Below, in pieces: positions 7,967 through 14,331 of a DNA stretch of 19,512 nt. The stretch spans positions 1-19,512 of the forward strand of contig CALAWF010000117.1 of assembly GCA_937894665.1 (NCBI GenBank). The letters run 5' to 3'. This DNA is from an uncultured bacterium. GTDB taxonomy: Bacteria; Cyanobacteriota; Vampirovibrionia; Gastranaerophilales; Gastranaerophilaceae. Under the pieces are notes generated by a model. The model was not told where the DNA came from. It saw only the letters and a list, made by a program, of their open reading frames with translations, and did no database searches. Made by a program: the position numbers and the translations under genes. The stretch's first letter is position 1, and every line of letters begins with the position of its first letter.

Positions 7967-7993
7967 TTCATAGTTATTTTAATAGGTAAAACG

Positions 7994-8926
7994 ATGGCAA
8001 ACTTAAAAGACATAAAAAACAGAATACAGAGTGTTGAAAGTACGAAGAAAATTACTCGTGCGATGAAAATGGTTGCAGCTGCGAAGGTAAAAAGAGCTGA
8101 AACCTCTGTAAAAACATCTCGTCCATATACAAGAGAATTGGTTTCAATGTTCCAAAAATTGATGAATTCAGTAACAGAATTTAGTAGTGAAACTTTGAAA
8201 ATCAAGCAGGCAATCGACGATTATCCGGCTTTGTTGCAGATAAGAGATGTTAAAACTGTTGGTATGTTAGTTATTACCTCTAATAAGGGGTTAGCCGGTG
8301 CTTATAATGCTAACGTTGTTCGTGATGCTTTACGAAGAATTGCTGAATATAAAAAAGAAGGTGTTGAAGTTCGTTTATTTGTTGCCGGACAAAAAGGTAT
8401 TTCCGCATTAAGAAAAAAATGCGAAGCCTTGGGCTGTCCTATAGAAAAGAAATATTTTTCCGCAATAGATGAACCTTCTCCAATTGAAGCTCGAGATATA
8501 GCAGAAGATTTGGCAGAATATTATGTTGCAAAGAAAATTGATAAGGTTGAAATTGTAACAACAAGATTTAAAAATATGATGAGTTATTCTGTTGAGAGTT
8601 GGCAAGTTTTACCGGTTGTTGGTGTTATGGATGTAAAAGAAAGAATTACGGATAACGTAATTGATCCATTGATGGAATTTGTTCCTGATAAACATCATAT
8701 TTTACAAAAAATTGTTCCGATGTATATGACAAATATTTTTTATCAAGCATTGTTAGAAGCTCAAGCAAGCGAATTAGCTTCAAGAATGACTGCAATGTCT
8801 GCTGCTACAACAAATGCAGATAAAATGATTCATGATTTGTCTATCGTTTATAATAAAACACGTCAGACTGCAATCACTCAGGAAATTATTGAAGTTGTGT
8901 CTGGTGCAAATTCTCAATTAGGTTAA
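7994..8926 (+). CDS. atpC: F0F1 ATP synthase subunit gamma
   Basis: Gamma is the central rotor shaft. The protein has 310 residues. The N-terminus NRIQSVESTKKITRAMKMVA and the C-terminus IVYNKTRQTAITQEIIEVVSGA, the two coiled-coil strands, are strongly conserved, as is ASELASRMTAM. Compared from memory with Cyanobacteria, the central segment between the conserved TRF (about 194) and the later conserved helix is short, like E. coli, so the roughly 30-40 residue regulatory insertion of photosynthetic gamma is not evident. Extra length instead lies around residues 55-75. The symbol follows cyanobacterial naming; the same gene is called atpG in E. coli. It ends the atp run: atpD and the epsilon gene do not follow, and a pilin-like gene begins 25 bases on. 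Confidence 0.96.
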   Translation: MANLKDIKNRIQSVESTKKITRAMKMVAAAKVKRAETSVKTSRPYTRELVSMFQKLMNSVTEFSSETLKIKQAIDDYPALLQIRDVKTVGMLVITSNKGLAGAYNANVVRDALRRIAEYKKEGVEVRLFVAGQKGISALRKKCEALGCPIEKKYFSAIDEPSPIEARDIAEDLAEYYVAKKIDKVEIVTTRFKNMMSYSVESWQVLPVVGVMDVKERITDNVIDPLMEFVPDKHHILQKIVPMYMTNIFYQALLEAQASELASRMTAMSAATTNADKMIHDLSIVYNKTRQTAITQEIIEVVSGANSQLG

Positions 8927-8951
8927 TATATTTTATTGGAGTTTATATATT

Positions 8952-8999
8952 ATGAAATTCAACTATAGCTTGAAAAAACGGGGGGGGGTAACCTCTTAA
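8952..8999 (+). other. Short start frame of the pilin gene, ended by a frame break at a G9 tract
   Basis: An ATG at 8952, with GGAG about nine bases upstream, opens the frame MKFNYSLKKRGGVTS and then stops at 8997. The basic leader followed by hydroxylated residues resembles the start of a prepilin. Nine Gs run from 8980 to 8988. With ten (or seven) Gs this frame would continue straight into the long pilin frame. The tract is therefore either a phase-variable switch in its off state, a real frameshift, or a homopolymer sequencing/assembly error. Confidence 0.6.
8980..8988 (+). repeat. Homopolymeric G9 tract
   Basis: Nine consecutive G residues lie in an A/T-rich background, between the best start codon and the body of the pilin gene. 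G or C runs of this length at the 5' end of surface-protein genes are typical slipped-strand contingency loci in other bacteria. Here the length observed is the out-of-frame one. Confidence 0.9.
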
Positions 9000-9037
9000 A
9001 GAAAGTCGTAGCCGATATTTTAGCGGATGGCACCCGC

Positions 9038-10126
9038 TTGTTCCATTGTGGAGAAATAAAGTTAAGGAATAATAATTTGTTTCATTACCTTGAGGAGAGG
9101 GATAGTGTGAGGTGTTTAACTGAACAAGAAAAGTCAGAGATTCTTCGTTCAAGTTCTGCTGATTTGTTCCAATCCCACGGCTTATCACTCAGAATGACGA
9201 ATGCGATTGATAATCATAACGAATGTGGTCATCCTGAGCAAAGCGAAGGATCTCTAACAGCGTGTGTTTCAATAGAGTCCTGTTTAACCCCTCATCCTAG
9301 CCTTCTCCCCAAGGAGAAGGGAAATTCTTGTTGTCATGCTGAACTTGTTTCAGCATCTCTATCAGAACGCATAGGCGAGTTCCCCTCTCCAAGAAAAGAG
9401 GGGGTCGGTGAGAGGGTTCTTTCTTTTGCTAAGATAAAGCCCCTGAAACACATAATTAAAAAATGTGCGTTCACACTTGCAGAAGTCCTAATAACTCTCG
9501 GCATAATCGGAGTTGTTGCAGCTATTACTCTTCCGAATCTGATTACGGATTATAAGGCAAGAATTCTTAGGTCTCAATTCCAAAAGGCTTACGCTCGGGT
9601 TGAACAAGTTCATAGAGAAATGGTTGCTGCTGAGGAGTATTTGCCATTTTCTTTGCAGGATAATAATTATACTAGAGAATATCCTAGTTTGATTGCTAGT
9701 CATTTGGCTGGAGCTAAGGCTCCAAAGGCTGGAGATTGGTGGAATGGCGGTACTATCCAAAGCTACTTTAAAAAACTTGGCTATGGTGATATGAGTGGGA
9801 ATATAGGTTCTCAGCTTCTTTGGTATATTGACGATGGTTATGTTGAACTTCCAACTTCCGAAATTTGGTGGATTGAAAACGGAACGGGGCAACAGGCTAT
9901 TACTGTTGATATAAATGGTTATAATAATAAACCCAATAGATGGGGATATGATTTGTTTACATTTTTTTATGATGAAGAAAAAGATGCTTATATTCCTGAT
10001 TATCATGGGAATTGTGATAATCTTCGAAATCTTTCTATTTCTAATTATAACGGAAGATCTTGTGCTTCAAAAGCTGCGAATGACCCGAATTATTTTAAAA
10101 AATTATTGAGAAAGCAAAAACTCTAG
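9038..10126 (+). CDS. Type IV pilin-like / type II secretion pseudopilin-like protein with repeat-derived N-terminal extension
   Basis: The recognisable part begins with the prepilin signature KKCAFTLAEVLITLGIIGVVA. Cleavage is expected before Phe (codon at 9470), with Glu at mature position 5 and a hydrophobic alpha-1 helix. The mature form would be about 218 residues with two C-terminal cysteines (HGNCDN and RSCAS) that could form a disulfide. The frame is open from 8969, but no good in-frame start with a ribosome site exists; candidates are TTG 9038 and ATG 9194. The natural start appears to be ATG 8952, separated by the G9 tract. About 145 residues precede the cleavage site, far longer than normal leaders, and are largely translated short repeats. 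No function beyond a surface pilin or secretion pseudopilin can be assigned. It may be a pseudogene, phase variable, or genuinely expressed. Confidence 0.75.
   Translation: MFHCGEIKLRNNNLFHYLEERDSVRCLTEQEKSEILRSSSADLFQSHGLSLRMTNAIDNHNECGHPEQSEGSLTACVSIESCLTPHPSLLPKEKGNSCCHAELVSASLSERIGEFPSPRKEGVGERVLSFAKIKPLKHIIKKCAFTLAEVLITLGIIGVVAAITLPNLITDYKARILRSQFQKAYARVEQVHREMVAAEEYLPFSLQDNNYTREYPSLIASHLAGAKAPKAGDWWNGGTIQSYFKKLGYGDMSGNIGSQLLWYIDDGYVELPTSEIWWIENGTGQQAITVDINGYNNKPNRWGYDLFTFFYDEEKDAYIPDYHGNCDNLRNLSISNYNGRSCASKAANDPNYFKKLLRKQKL
9137..9200 (+). repeat. Degenerate dispersed-repeat fragment, inverted relative to the next one
   Basis: The ends read AGAGATTCTTCG and CTCAGAATGACGA. On the reverse strand these become TCGTCATTCTGAG and CGAAGAATCTCT, the two ends of a short element common in bacterial genomes. 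The repeat at 9228-9255 has the same end types in the opposite orientation. The segment is translated within the pilin frame without stops. Confidence 0.5.
9228..9255 (+). repeat. Short dispersed repeat (GGTCATCCTGAGCA type)
   Basis: The sequence GGTCATCCTGAGCAAAGCGA continuing into AGGATCTCT is a widely seen bacterial short palindromic repeat type. In this frame it is read as GHPEQSEGSL. I recognise the pattern from other genomes; a copy count in this genome cannot be made from the window. Confidence 0.55.
9288..9322 (+). repeat. Short hairpin repeat (CCCTCATCCTAGCC type)
   Basis: It contains a perfect 8-bp stem, CCTTCTCC (9301-9308) with GGAGAAGG (9313-9320), and a four-base loop. It is read in frame as PHPSLLPKEKG. 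The left flank, AACCCCTCATCCTAGCC, matches the usual left end of a common dispersed element whose right end resembles the repeat at 9381-9419. Confidence 0.55.
9331..9361 (+). repeat. Short hairpin repeat (TGTCATGCTGAACTTG type)
   Basis: ATGCTGAA (9336-9343) and TTCAGCAT (9349-9356) form a perfect 8-bp stem with a five-base loop. It is read in frame as CHAELVSASL. Peptides of the form H-x-ELVSAS are a familiar translation of a dispersed bacterial repeat. Confidence 0.6.
9381..9419 (+). repeat. Short hairpin repeat (CCCCTCTCC...GGTGAGAGGGTT type)
   Basis: CCCCTCT (9382-9388) pairs with AGAGGGG (9397-9403), and GTCGGTGAGAGGGTT follows. It is read in frame as FPSPRKEGVGERVL. It resembles the right half of the same element type whose left half is at 9288-9322. 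Confidence 0.55.
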
Positions 10127-10133
10127 TTCAAAA

Positions 10134-10340
10134 TCAAACAATTTCAATTATCTCAGATAGAGAAAAATCCGTCAGAAGATTTTTTATGCTTGGAGTTGCT
10201 ACTTTGTATTTAATTTTTGAGTTTGGGTTTATAGAAAACTGTCGGGATGAAATTATTGCAATATGTTTTGCTGCTTCAAATATATTCATTTTAGACAAAT
10301 CTATGATTTCTTCTTGGTGATTTATGATTTTTGTTTTCAT
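10134..10340 (-). CDS. Small protein of unknown function
   Basis: I do not recognise this 68-residue protein. The start is placed at the second ATG (MKTKIINHQEE), because AAAGGA lies about eight bases upstream of it, while the ATG 15 bases earlier has no ribosome site. The protein is mixed charged and hydrophobic, with no membrane span or signal peptide. The middle reads LSKMNIFEAAKHIAIISSRQ, followed by a probable short strand region KIKYKVATPSIKNLL. It converges on the pilin gene with only seven bases between the stops, and nothing downstream is co-oriented. Possible roles include a small regulator or antitoxin-like protein, but nothing in the sequence proves this. Confidence 0.6.
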   Translation of the reverse strand: MKTKIINHQEEIIDLSKMNIFEAAKHIAIISSRQFSINPNSKIKYKVATPSIKNLLTDFSLSEIIEIV

Positions 10341-10428
10341 ATAAAATCCTTTCATTTTTAATATCGGATTTTTATTTGAATTTTTGATAAGAATTTGTAA
10401 AAATACTGCATTTGTAGGATATTTATTG

Positions 10429-10434
10429 TATAAT
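10429..10434 (+). promoter_or_regulatory. Probable -10 box for the kdsD-kdsC-queD-uppP run
   Basis: TATAAT is an exact -10 match 25 bases before the kdsD ATG, in the gap between this gene and the divergent small gene. A -35 at standard spacing is weak (CTGCAT or ACTGCA). Transcription would begin near 10441 and leave a short leader with GGTGAGG as ribosome site. Confidence 0.5.
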
Positions 10435-10459
10435 TTCTTTAGATTTAGGTGAGGTGGAT

Positions 10460-11440
10460 ATGACTGTTATGACAATAAGTAAAATAAATGAATTAGCAAA
10501 AGAAGTTTTGGAAATTGAAGCAAATTCAATTTTGAGATTAAAAAATAATATTGGTGAAGAGTTTGATAAAGCAATCGATATTTTATACAACTGCAAAGGC
10601 AGAGTAATCGTTACCGGTATGGGCAAATCTGGTTTAATCGGTAAAAAAATTGCTGCGACAATGTCTTCAACCGGTACTCCGTCATACTTCTTGCATCCGG
10701 CAGAAAGTACACACGGTGATTCCGGTGTAATTACAAGAAATGATGTAATTATTGCTATTTCAAATAGTGGTGAAACTCAAGAATTGATGAACCTTTTACC
10801 TTTGATTAAAAGATTTGGCTGCGAAATGATTGGTATGACCGGAAATTTGAATTCAACTTTGGCTAAAACAAGTGAAGTTGTTTTAGATATTTCTGTTGAA
10901 AAAGAAGCGTGTCCTTTGGGTAAGGCTCCTACAGCCAGCACAACTGCAACATTGGCAATGGGCGATGCTTTGGCGGTATGTTTGATGGAGAAAAAAGGTT
11001 TTACTAAAGAAGACTTTTTGATGTTCCATCCATCAGGCAAACTTGGTAAAGGTTTGACTTATAAGGTTAAAGATTTGATGATTACAGGTGATAAGATGCC
11101 TATTGTAAATTCTGATGATTCTTTCACTTCTGTAATTAAGTCTATTTCTGAACACAAACTGGGTATGGCAATGATTTTAGATTCAGATAAAAAACTTGCA
11201 GGTGTTCTAACAGATGGTGATATTAGAAGAACTATCATTAAACATCCAGATATTTCCGGTTTGAAAGTTAAAGATGTTATGACTCTAAATCCAAAGAATA
11301 TTACCTCCGATGCTTATGCTGCTTCAGCATTGAATTTGATGGAAAAATATTCAATCACAGCTTTAGCTGTTGTGGATGAAAACAATGTTCCTGTAGGTGT
11401 AATCCACGTTCATGATTTGTTGAGAGCAGGGGTTGCATAA
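10460..11440 (+). CDS. kdsD: Arabinose-5-phosphate isomerase (KdsD/KpsF/GutQ family)
   Basis: This enzyme converts ribulose-5-phosphate to arabinose-5-phosphate, the first committed step to Kdo, the inner-core sugar of lipopolysaccharide. The sugar-isomerase (SIS) domain covers about residues 30-190, with GMGKSGLIGKKIAATMSSTG (53-72), HPAESTHGDSG and SNSGET (101-106). Two CBS domains follow (about 205-265 and 270-325; KVKDLM and KVKDVM begin each). The 326-residue length fits KdsD. I start at ATG 10460, with GAGG five bases upstream, rather than GTG 10454. The stop overlaps the kdsC start by one base (TAATG), coupling the two Kdo genes. GutQ and KpsF share this architecture, but the kdsC neighbour favours a Kdo role. 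Confidence 0.96.
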   Translation: MTVMTISKINELAKEVLEIEANSILRLKNNIGEEFDKAIDILYNCKGRVIVTGMGKSGLIGKKIAATMSSTGTPSYFLHPAESTHGDSGVITRNDVIIAISNSGETQELMNLLPLIKRFGCEMIGMTGNLNSTLAKTSEVVLDISVEKEACPLGKAPTASTTATLAMGDALAVCLMEKKGFTKEDFLMFHPSGKLGKGLTYKVKDLMITGDKMPIVNSDDSFTSVIKSISEHKLGMAMILDSDKKLAGVLTDGDIRRTIIKHPDISGLKVKDVMTLNPKNITSDAYAASALNLMEKYSITALAVVDENNVPVGVIHVHDLLRAGVA

Positions 11441-11940
11441 TGGATTTAAAAGAAATAGCTTCAAAAATTAAATTGTTAGCCTTTGATGTTGACGGCGTGA
11501 TGACGGATGGTAGTATAACTTATGATGAGAATGGTACGGAGTACAAAACTTTTAACGCTAAAGACGGTCATGGCTTGGCAAAAATGGCAAAAAATGGTTT
11601 TATAACTGCGATAATCACCGGACGTAAAAATGGAACTGTTGATAGAAGAGCTTGTGATTTGAGGGTTACAGAAGTTTTTCAAGGGGTAAAAAATAAATTA
11701 CCTATTCTTGAAGCTATTATGGAAAAGTATGAACTTAATTTTTCTCAAGTTGCTTATATGGGGGATGATGAACCTGATATTTGCATTTTAGAAAAAGTTG
11801 CAATTGCAGGATGTCCGGCTGATGCAGTTGCAAGAGTTCAGAGTGTATGTAATTTTAAGGCATCAAAAGATGGCGGAAGAGGAGCTGTAAGAGAGCTTTG
11901 CGATTTTGTTTTTGATGCTGTAAATTCAAATAATGAATAA
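11440..11940 (+). CDS. kdsC: 3-deoxy-D-manno-octulosonate-8-phosphate phosphatase
   Basis: This is a HAD-family phosphatase that removes phosphate from Kdo-8-phosphate in the cytoplasm. It has 166 residues and no cap domain, as expected for the tetrameric KdsC group. The nucleophile motif is FDVDGVMTDG (Asp16 and Asp18), motif II is IITGR (Thr60), Lys86 fits motif III, and GDDEPD (Asp109/Asp110) is motif IV. The C-terminal GGRGAVRELCDF is a typical KdsC tail that closes a neighbouring active site. It overlaps kdsD by one base. Kdo-8-P synthase (kdsA) and CMP-Kdo synthetase (kdsB) are not in this window. Confidence 0.95.
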   Translation: MDLKEIASKIKLLAFDVDGVMTDGSITYDENGTEYKTFNAKDGHGLAKMAKNGFITAIITGRKNGTVDRRACDLRVTEVFQGVKNKLPILEAIMEKYELNFSQVAYMGDDEPDICILEKVAIAGCPADAVARVQSVCNFKASKDGGRGAVRELCDFVFDAVNSNNE

Positions 11941-11964
11941 TAATTTTATATAAGGGGATATGAT

Positions 11965-12327
11965 ATGTACGAAATTAAAACACAGGCATTTTTTTCTGCC
12001 GCACACCATTTGTTGAATTATGATGGAGAATGTGAAAATCAACATGGTCATAATTGGATGGTTGAAGCATTTGTTCAAGGTGAAACTTTAAATAAAAGTA
12101 ATATTTTAGTGGATTATAAAGTGTTGAAAAAAGAATTGAACGCTGTTTTAGATACTTTGGATCACAAGGATTTAAACGAATTACCTGAATTTAAAGGTGA
12201 AAGTCCCTCTAGTGAAATGATTTCTGCTTATATTTATAACAAATTGAAAGAAAGAATTGTTCAATTGAGCAAGATTACAGTTTGGGAAACTCAAACATCT
12301 TGTTGTTCTTATTTTGAAGCCGAATAG
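11965..12327 (+). CDS. queD: 6-carboxy-5,6,7,8-tetrahydropterin synthase (QueD)
   Basis: QueD makes 6-carboxytetrahydropterin from dihydroneopterin triphosphate, the second step toward 7-deazaguanines and queuosine in tRNA. The protein has 120 residues and the tunnelling fold. The zinc ligands are His14 (SAAHHL), His27 and His29 (QHGHNW). The catalytic cysteine is Cys23 (GEC), and the catalytic His67 sits in DTLDHKDLNEL. PSSEMISAYIYN matches the conserved PTSE helix, and VWET near the end holds the substrate-binding glutamate. A TAAGGGGAT ribosome site precedes the ATG, 24 bases after kdsC. It has no pathway link to the Kdo genes; cotranscription is probably only operonic convenience. Other que genes are not seen here. 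Confidence 0.94.
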   Translation: MYEIKTQAFFSAAHHLLNYDGECENQHGHNWMVEAFVQGETLNKSNILVDYKVLKKELNAVLDTLDHKDLNELPEFKGESPSSEMISAYIYNKLKERIVQLSKITVWETQTSCCSYFEAE

Positions 12328-12356
12328 ATAGTATTTTTTAGAAAGAGAGAAAATAA

Positions 12357-13202
12357 ATGAATTTTATACAAGCTATTTTGATGGGTATTGTTCAAGGTTT
12401 GAGTGAATTTTTACCTGTATCAAGTTCTGCACATCTTGTTTTTACATCAAATTTTTATAAAGTATTTAAAAATATTCCAATCGTTGCTCAATCAAATGAA
12501 GAAGTGTTTTTTGATATAATGTTGCATTTAGGAACTTTGATTGCAGTATTGATATTTTTCAGAAAAGATGTTTGGGAGATTGCAAAGGCATTATTTTTAG
12601 CTTGTAAAAATAAAGATTTTTCTGACCATAAAGCAAAGTTGGGTATTTATATTATTGTTGGTACAATAATCACAATTGCTTTGGCTCTACCTTTCAATGA
12701 TGTTGCCGAACATTTGGTTTTCCATCCAGCGTTGGTTGGGGGATTGTTAATAATTACCGGCGGTGTTTTGTTCTTGAGTGAATATTTGTCAAAGAAAAGA
12801 GAAGGTTCTTCTCAACAAGTTTCATTAAAGCAGTCAATTTTAATCGGTTTAGCTCAAGGTGTAGCAGTCCTTCCAGGGTTCTCTCGTTCAGGTTGGACAA
12901 TGGCGACAGGTTTGTTTGCAGGTTTGGATAGAGCAACTTCTGCCAGATACTCATTTCTTTTGAGTATTCCAATTATTCTTGGGGCTTCTATGGTTTATCC
13001 GTTGGTAAAAATTAATGTTGCGGAGGCAGTAACTTATAACTGGTTAGCTATTTCGGTAGGAACAGTTGTATCTGGTGTTGTGGGTTACTTGTGTATAAAA
13101 TATTTTATGAAATTTATCTCAAAATTTTCATTAAACATATTTGGCTACTATTGTGTAATAATGGGGGTTTTCACAATGGTATTTTTCAATATTTTTAAGT
13201 AA
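12357..13202 (+). CDS. uppP: Undecaprenyl-diphosphatase (UppP/BacA)
   Basis: This integral membrane phosphatase recycles undecaprenyl diphosphate to the monophosphate carrier used for peptidoglycan and LPS O-antigen assembly. It also confers bacitracin resistance when abundant. At 281 residues with about eight membrane spans it matches the BacA family. The two signature motifs are GIVQGLSEFLPVSSSAHL at about 10-27, with the catalytic Glu and Ser residues, and GLAQGVAVLPGFSRSGWT at about 163-180, including the essential Arg of SRSG. A GAAAGAGAG ribosome site precedes the ATG. It ends the kdsD-kdsC-queD-uppP run and fits a cell-envelope theme. Confidence 0.96.
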   Translation: MNFIQAILMGIVQGLSEFLPVSSSAHLVFTSNFYKVFKNIPIVAQSNEEVFFDIMLHLGTLIAVLIFFRKDVWEIAKALFLACKNKDFSDHKAKLGIYIIVGTIITIALALPFNDVAEHLVFHPALVGGLLIITGGVLFLSEYLSKKREGSSQQVSLKQSILIGLAQGVAVLPGFSRSGWTMATGLFAGLDRATSARYSFLLSIPIILGASMVYPLVKINVAEAVTYNWLAISVGTVVSGVVGYLCIKYFMKFISKFSLNIFGYYCVIMGVFTMVFFNIFK

Positions 13203-13293
13203 AAAGTTTTGTTAAAATTTGTAAATAAGCGTCGTTTAAGATAACAAAAAAAAATCTTGACATGTATTCTAATGAAAGAAATGCGGAGTTATC

Positions 13294-14331
13294 ATGATTT
13301 TACCAGTAAGTAATTTTAGTGACAGGCATGTCGCTTTTAGGGCGAAGCCGGGGGAAAATAAAGACACTACATACGATGAGGATACTTTGTTGGAAAATAG
13401 TTTTTCCAACCGTGTTCGTATTGGTATGGATAAGTTGACAAAAGCATTTACTGTTTATCCTGCAAAAGGGTTAACAGGTAGTAAGAATTCAAATTTTTAT
13501 GAGTTCTTAACTATGGGGACAGTGCCATATTTGATTGGTAGTGCAACTTTGATGGCAATCTTTAACGCTCCGAATAAATCTTTCATGCCAGATAGCAAAG
13601 TTCCTGCAAATTCTTTAGGGCGAAAGATGGCTTTAGGTGTTTTGTTTTATGGTATTTTTAAGTCTTTGTCAAAATCTTTTATTGATGCACCCGTAAAATG
13701 GTTTACCGGTGTAGATACTCAACTTCCGTATGCAAAAGTAAATTATCAATTACAGGAAAATCCTGATGATTATAACCTTACAAGTATTGAATATCACAAG
13801 GTTGGAGAAAGTGTTGATTTCACTCGATGGGATCAGTTGTATGGAGATCCTAAAAAAGGACAAGATTTGAATTTTAGATATGACAAAATTGCAAAGAAAA
13901 ATGGTCTTGGTGAAAATTTAAACGATTCAGATCAGGAAGTAAAACCTATTTATAAAGAAGTTTTGGTAAAATCAAATTTAGCTAGAAGTTTTTCTTCTTA
14001 TATGTGGGCTGCAACCGGTGTTGCTTTAGCGTTCCAAAAACCGTGGGATAATTTCTTTAAAGCTGCAACTTGGAAATTCTGGAAAGTTAACGAATTTACT
14101 CATTCATTGAAAGTTTTTGGTCAAAGTTTTGTTCAAAGTTGTAAAGACTTATACAAAGGTTCTCCGGATGCGGTTAAACATTTCGATAAACATGCCGGCA
14201 AATATTTGCTCGGTGCATCTGTTGCTATTACTGCATTGGGCTTGTTAAATACTCTGCATATAACGAAGAAACCTCCAAAACATGTTGCAGAACAGGTAAT
14301 GGATTCTAATAAAGAAAGTGTGGTGAGTTAG
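13294..14331 (+). CDS. Membrane-associated protein of unknown function (trio gene 1)
   Basis: I do not recognise this 345-residue protein. It has no cleavable signal peptide. Hydrophobic segments lie at about 72-91, 112-125, 235-247 and 303-320, and the tail after the last one is basic (KKPPKH). Between them are soluble stretches rich in Asn, Asp and Lys. Its order of hydrophobic blocks and several short motifs match the N-terminal third and the C-terminus of the next protein: FTRWDQLY against FIPWDLYS, and SSYMWAATGVALA against NTMWMLTAGFATP. The two are probably distant paralogs. A CGGAG ribosome site lies five bases before the ATG. Its TAG stop is immediately followed by the next ATG, so the two should be cotranslated. 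It is probably specific to this lineage. Confidence 0.85.
   Translation: MILPVSNFSDRHVAFRAKPGENKDTTYDEDTLLENSFSNRVRIGMDKLTKAFTVYPAKGLTGSKNSNFYEFLTMGTVPYLIGSATLMAIFNAPNKSFMPDSKVPANSLGRKMALGVLFYGIFKSLSKSFIDAPVKWFTGVDTQLPYAKVNYQLQENPDDYNLTSIEYHKVGESVDFTRWDQLYGDPKKGQDLNFRYDKIAKKNGLGENLNDSDQEVKPIYKEVLVKSNLARSFSSYMWAATGVALAFQKPWDNFFKAATWKFWKVNEFTHSLKVFGQSFVQSCKDLYKGSPDAVKHFDKHAGKYLLGASVAITALGLLNTLHITKKPPKHVAEQVMDSNKESVVS

Noticed and set aside
9137..9419. The cluster of short repeats as a CRISPR array.
   Set aside because: The units differ from each other, are not evenly spaced, have no unique spacers of constant length, and no cas genes are nearby.
9434..9447. AGCCCCTGAAA occurs both here and at 18752-18762 in the intergenic palindrome.
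   Set aside because: Eleven shared bases with different flanks are not enough to claim a common element; chance cannot be excluded.
9488..10006. A 172-codon open frame on the minus strand opposite the pilin gene.
   Set aside because: It is antisense to the well-supported pilin coding region, is Ile/Ser-rich with no motif and has no ribosome site; it is a by-product of the opposite strand's A/T-rich codons.
9038..10126. Calling the pilin-like gene a plain pseudogene.
   Set aside because: The frame stays open for over 1.1 kb through several repeats, and the mature pilin part is intact with cysteines and an ordinary stop. The only defect is the G-run length, which could be reversible or an error.
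13257..13262. A perfect TTGACA hexamer upstream of the 345-aa gene, with a run of nine As just before it.
   Set aside because: At the proper spacing the -10 would fall on AATGCG, overlapping the ribosome site. TATTCT nearby is only 2 bases away from it. A promoter probably exists in 13203-13290, but these boxes cannot be assigned.
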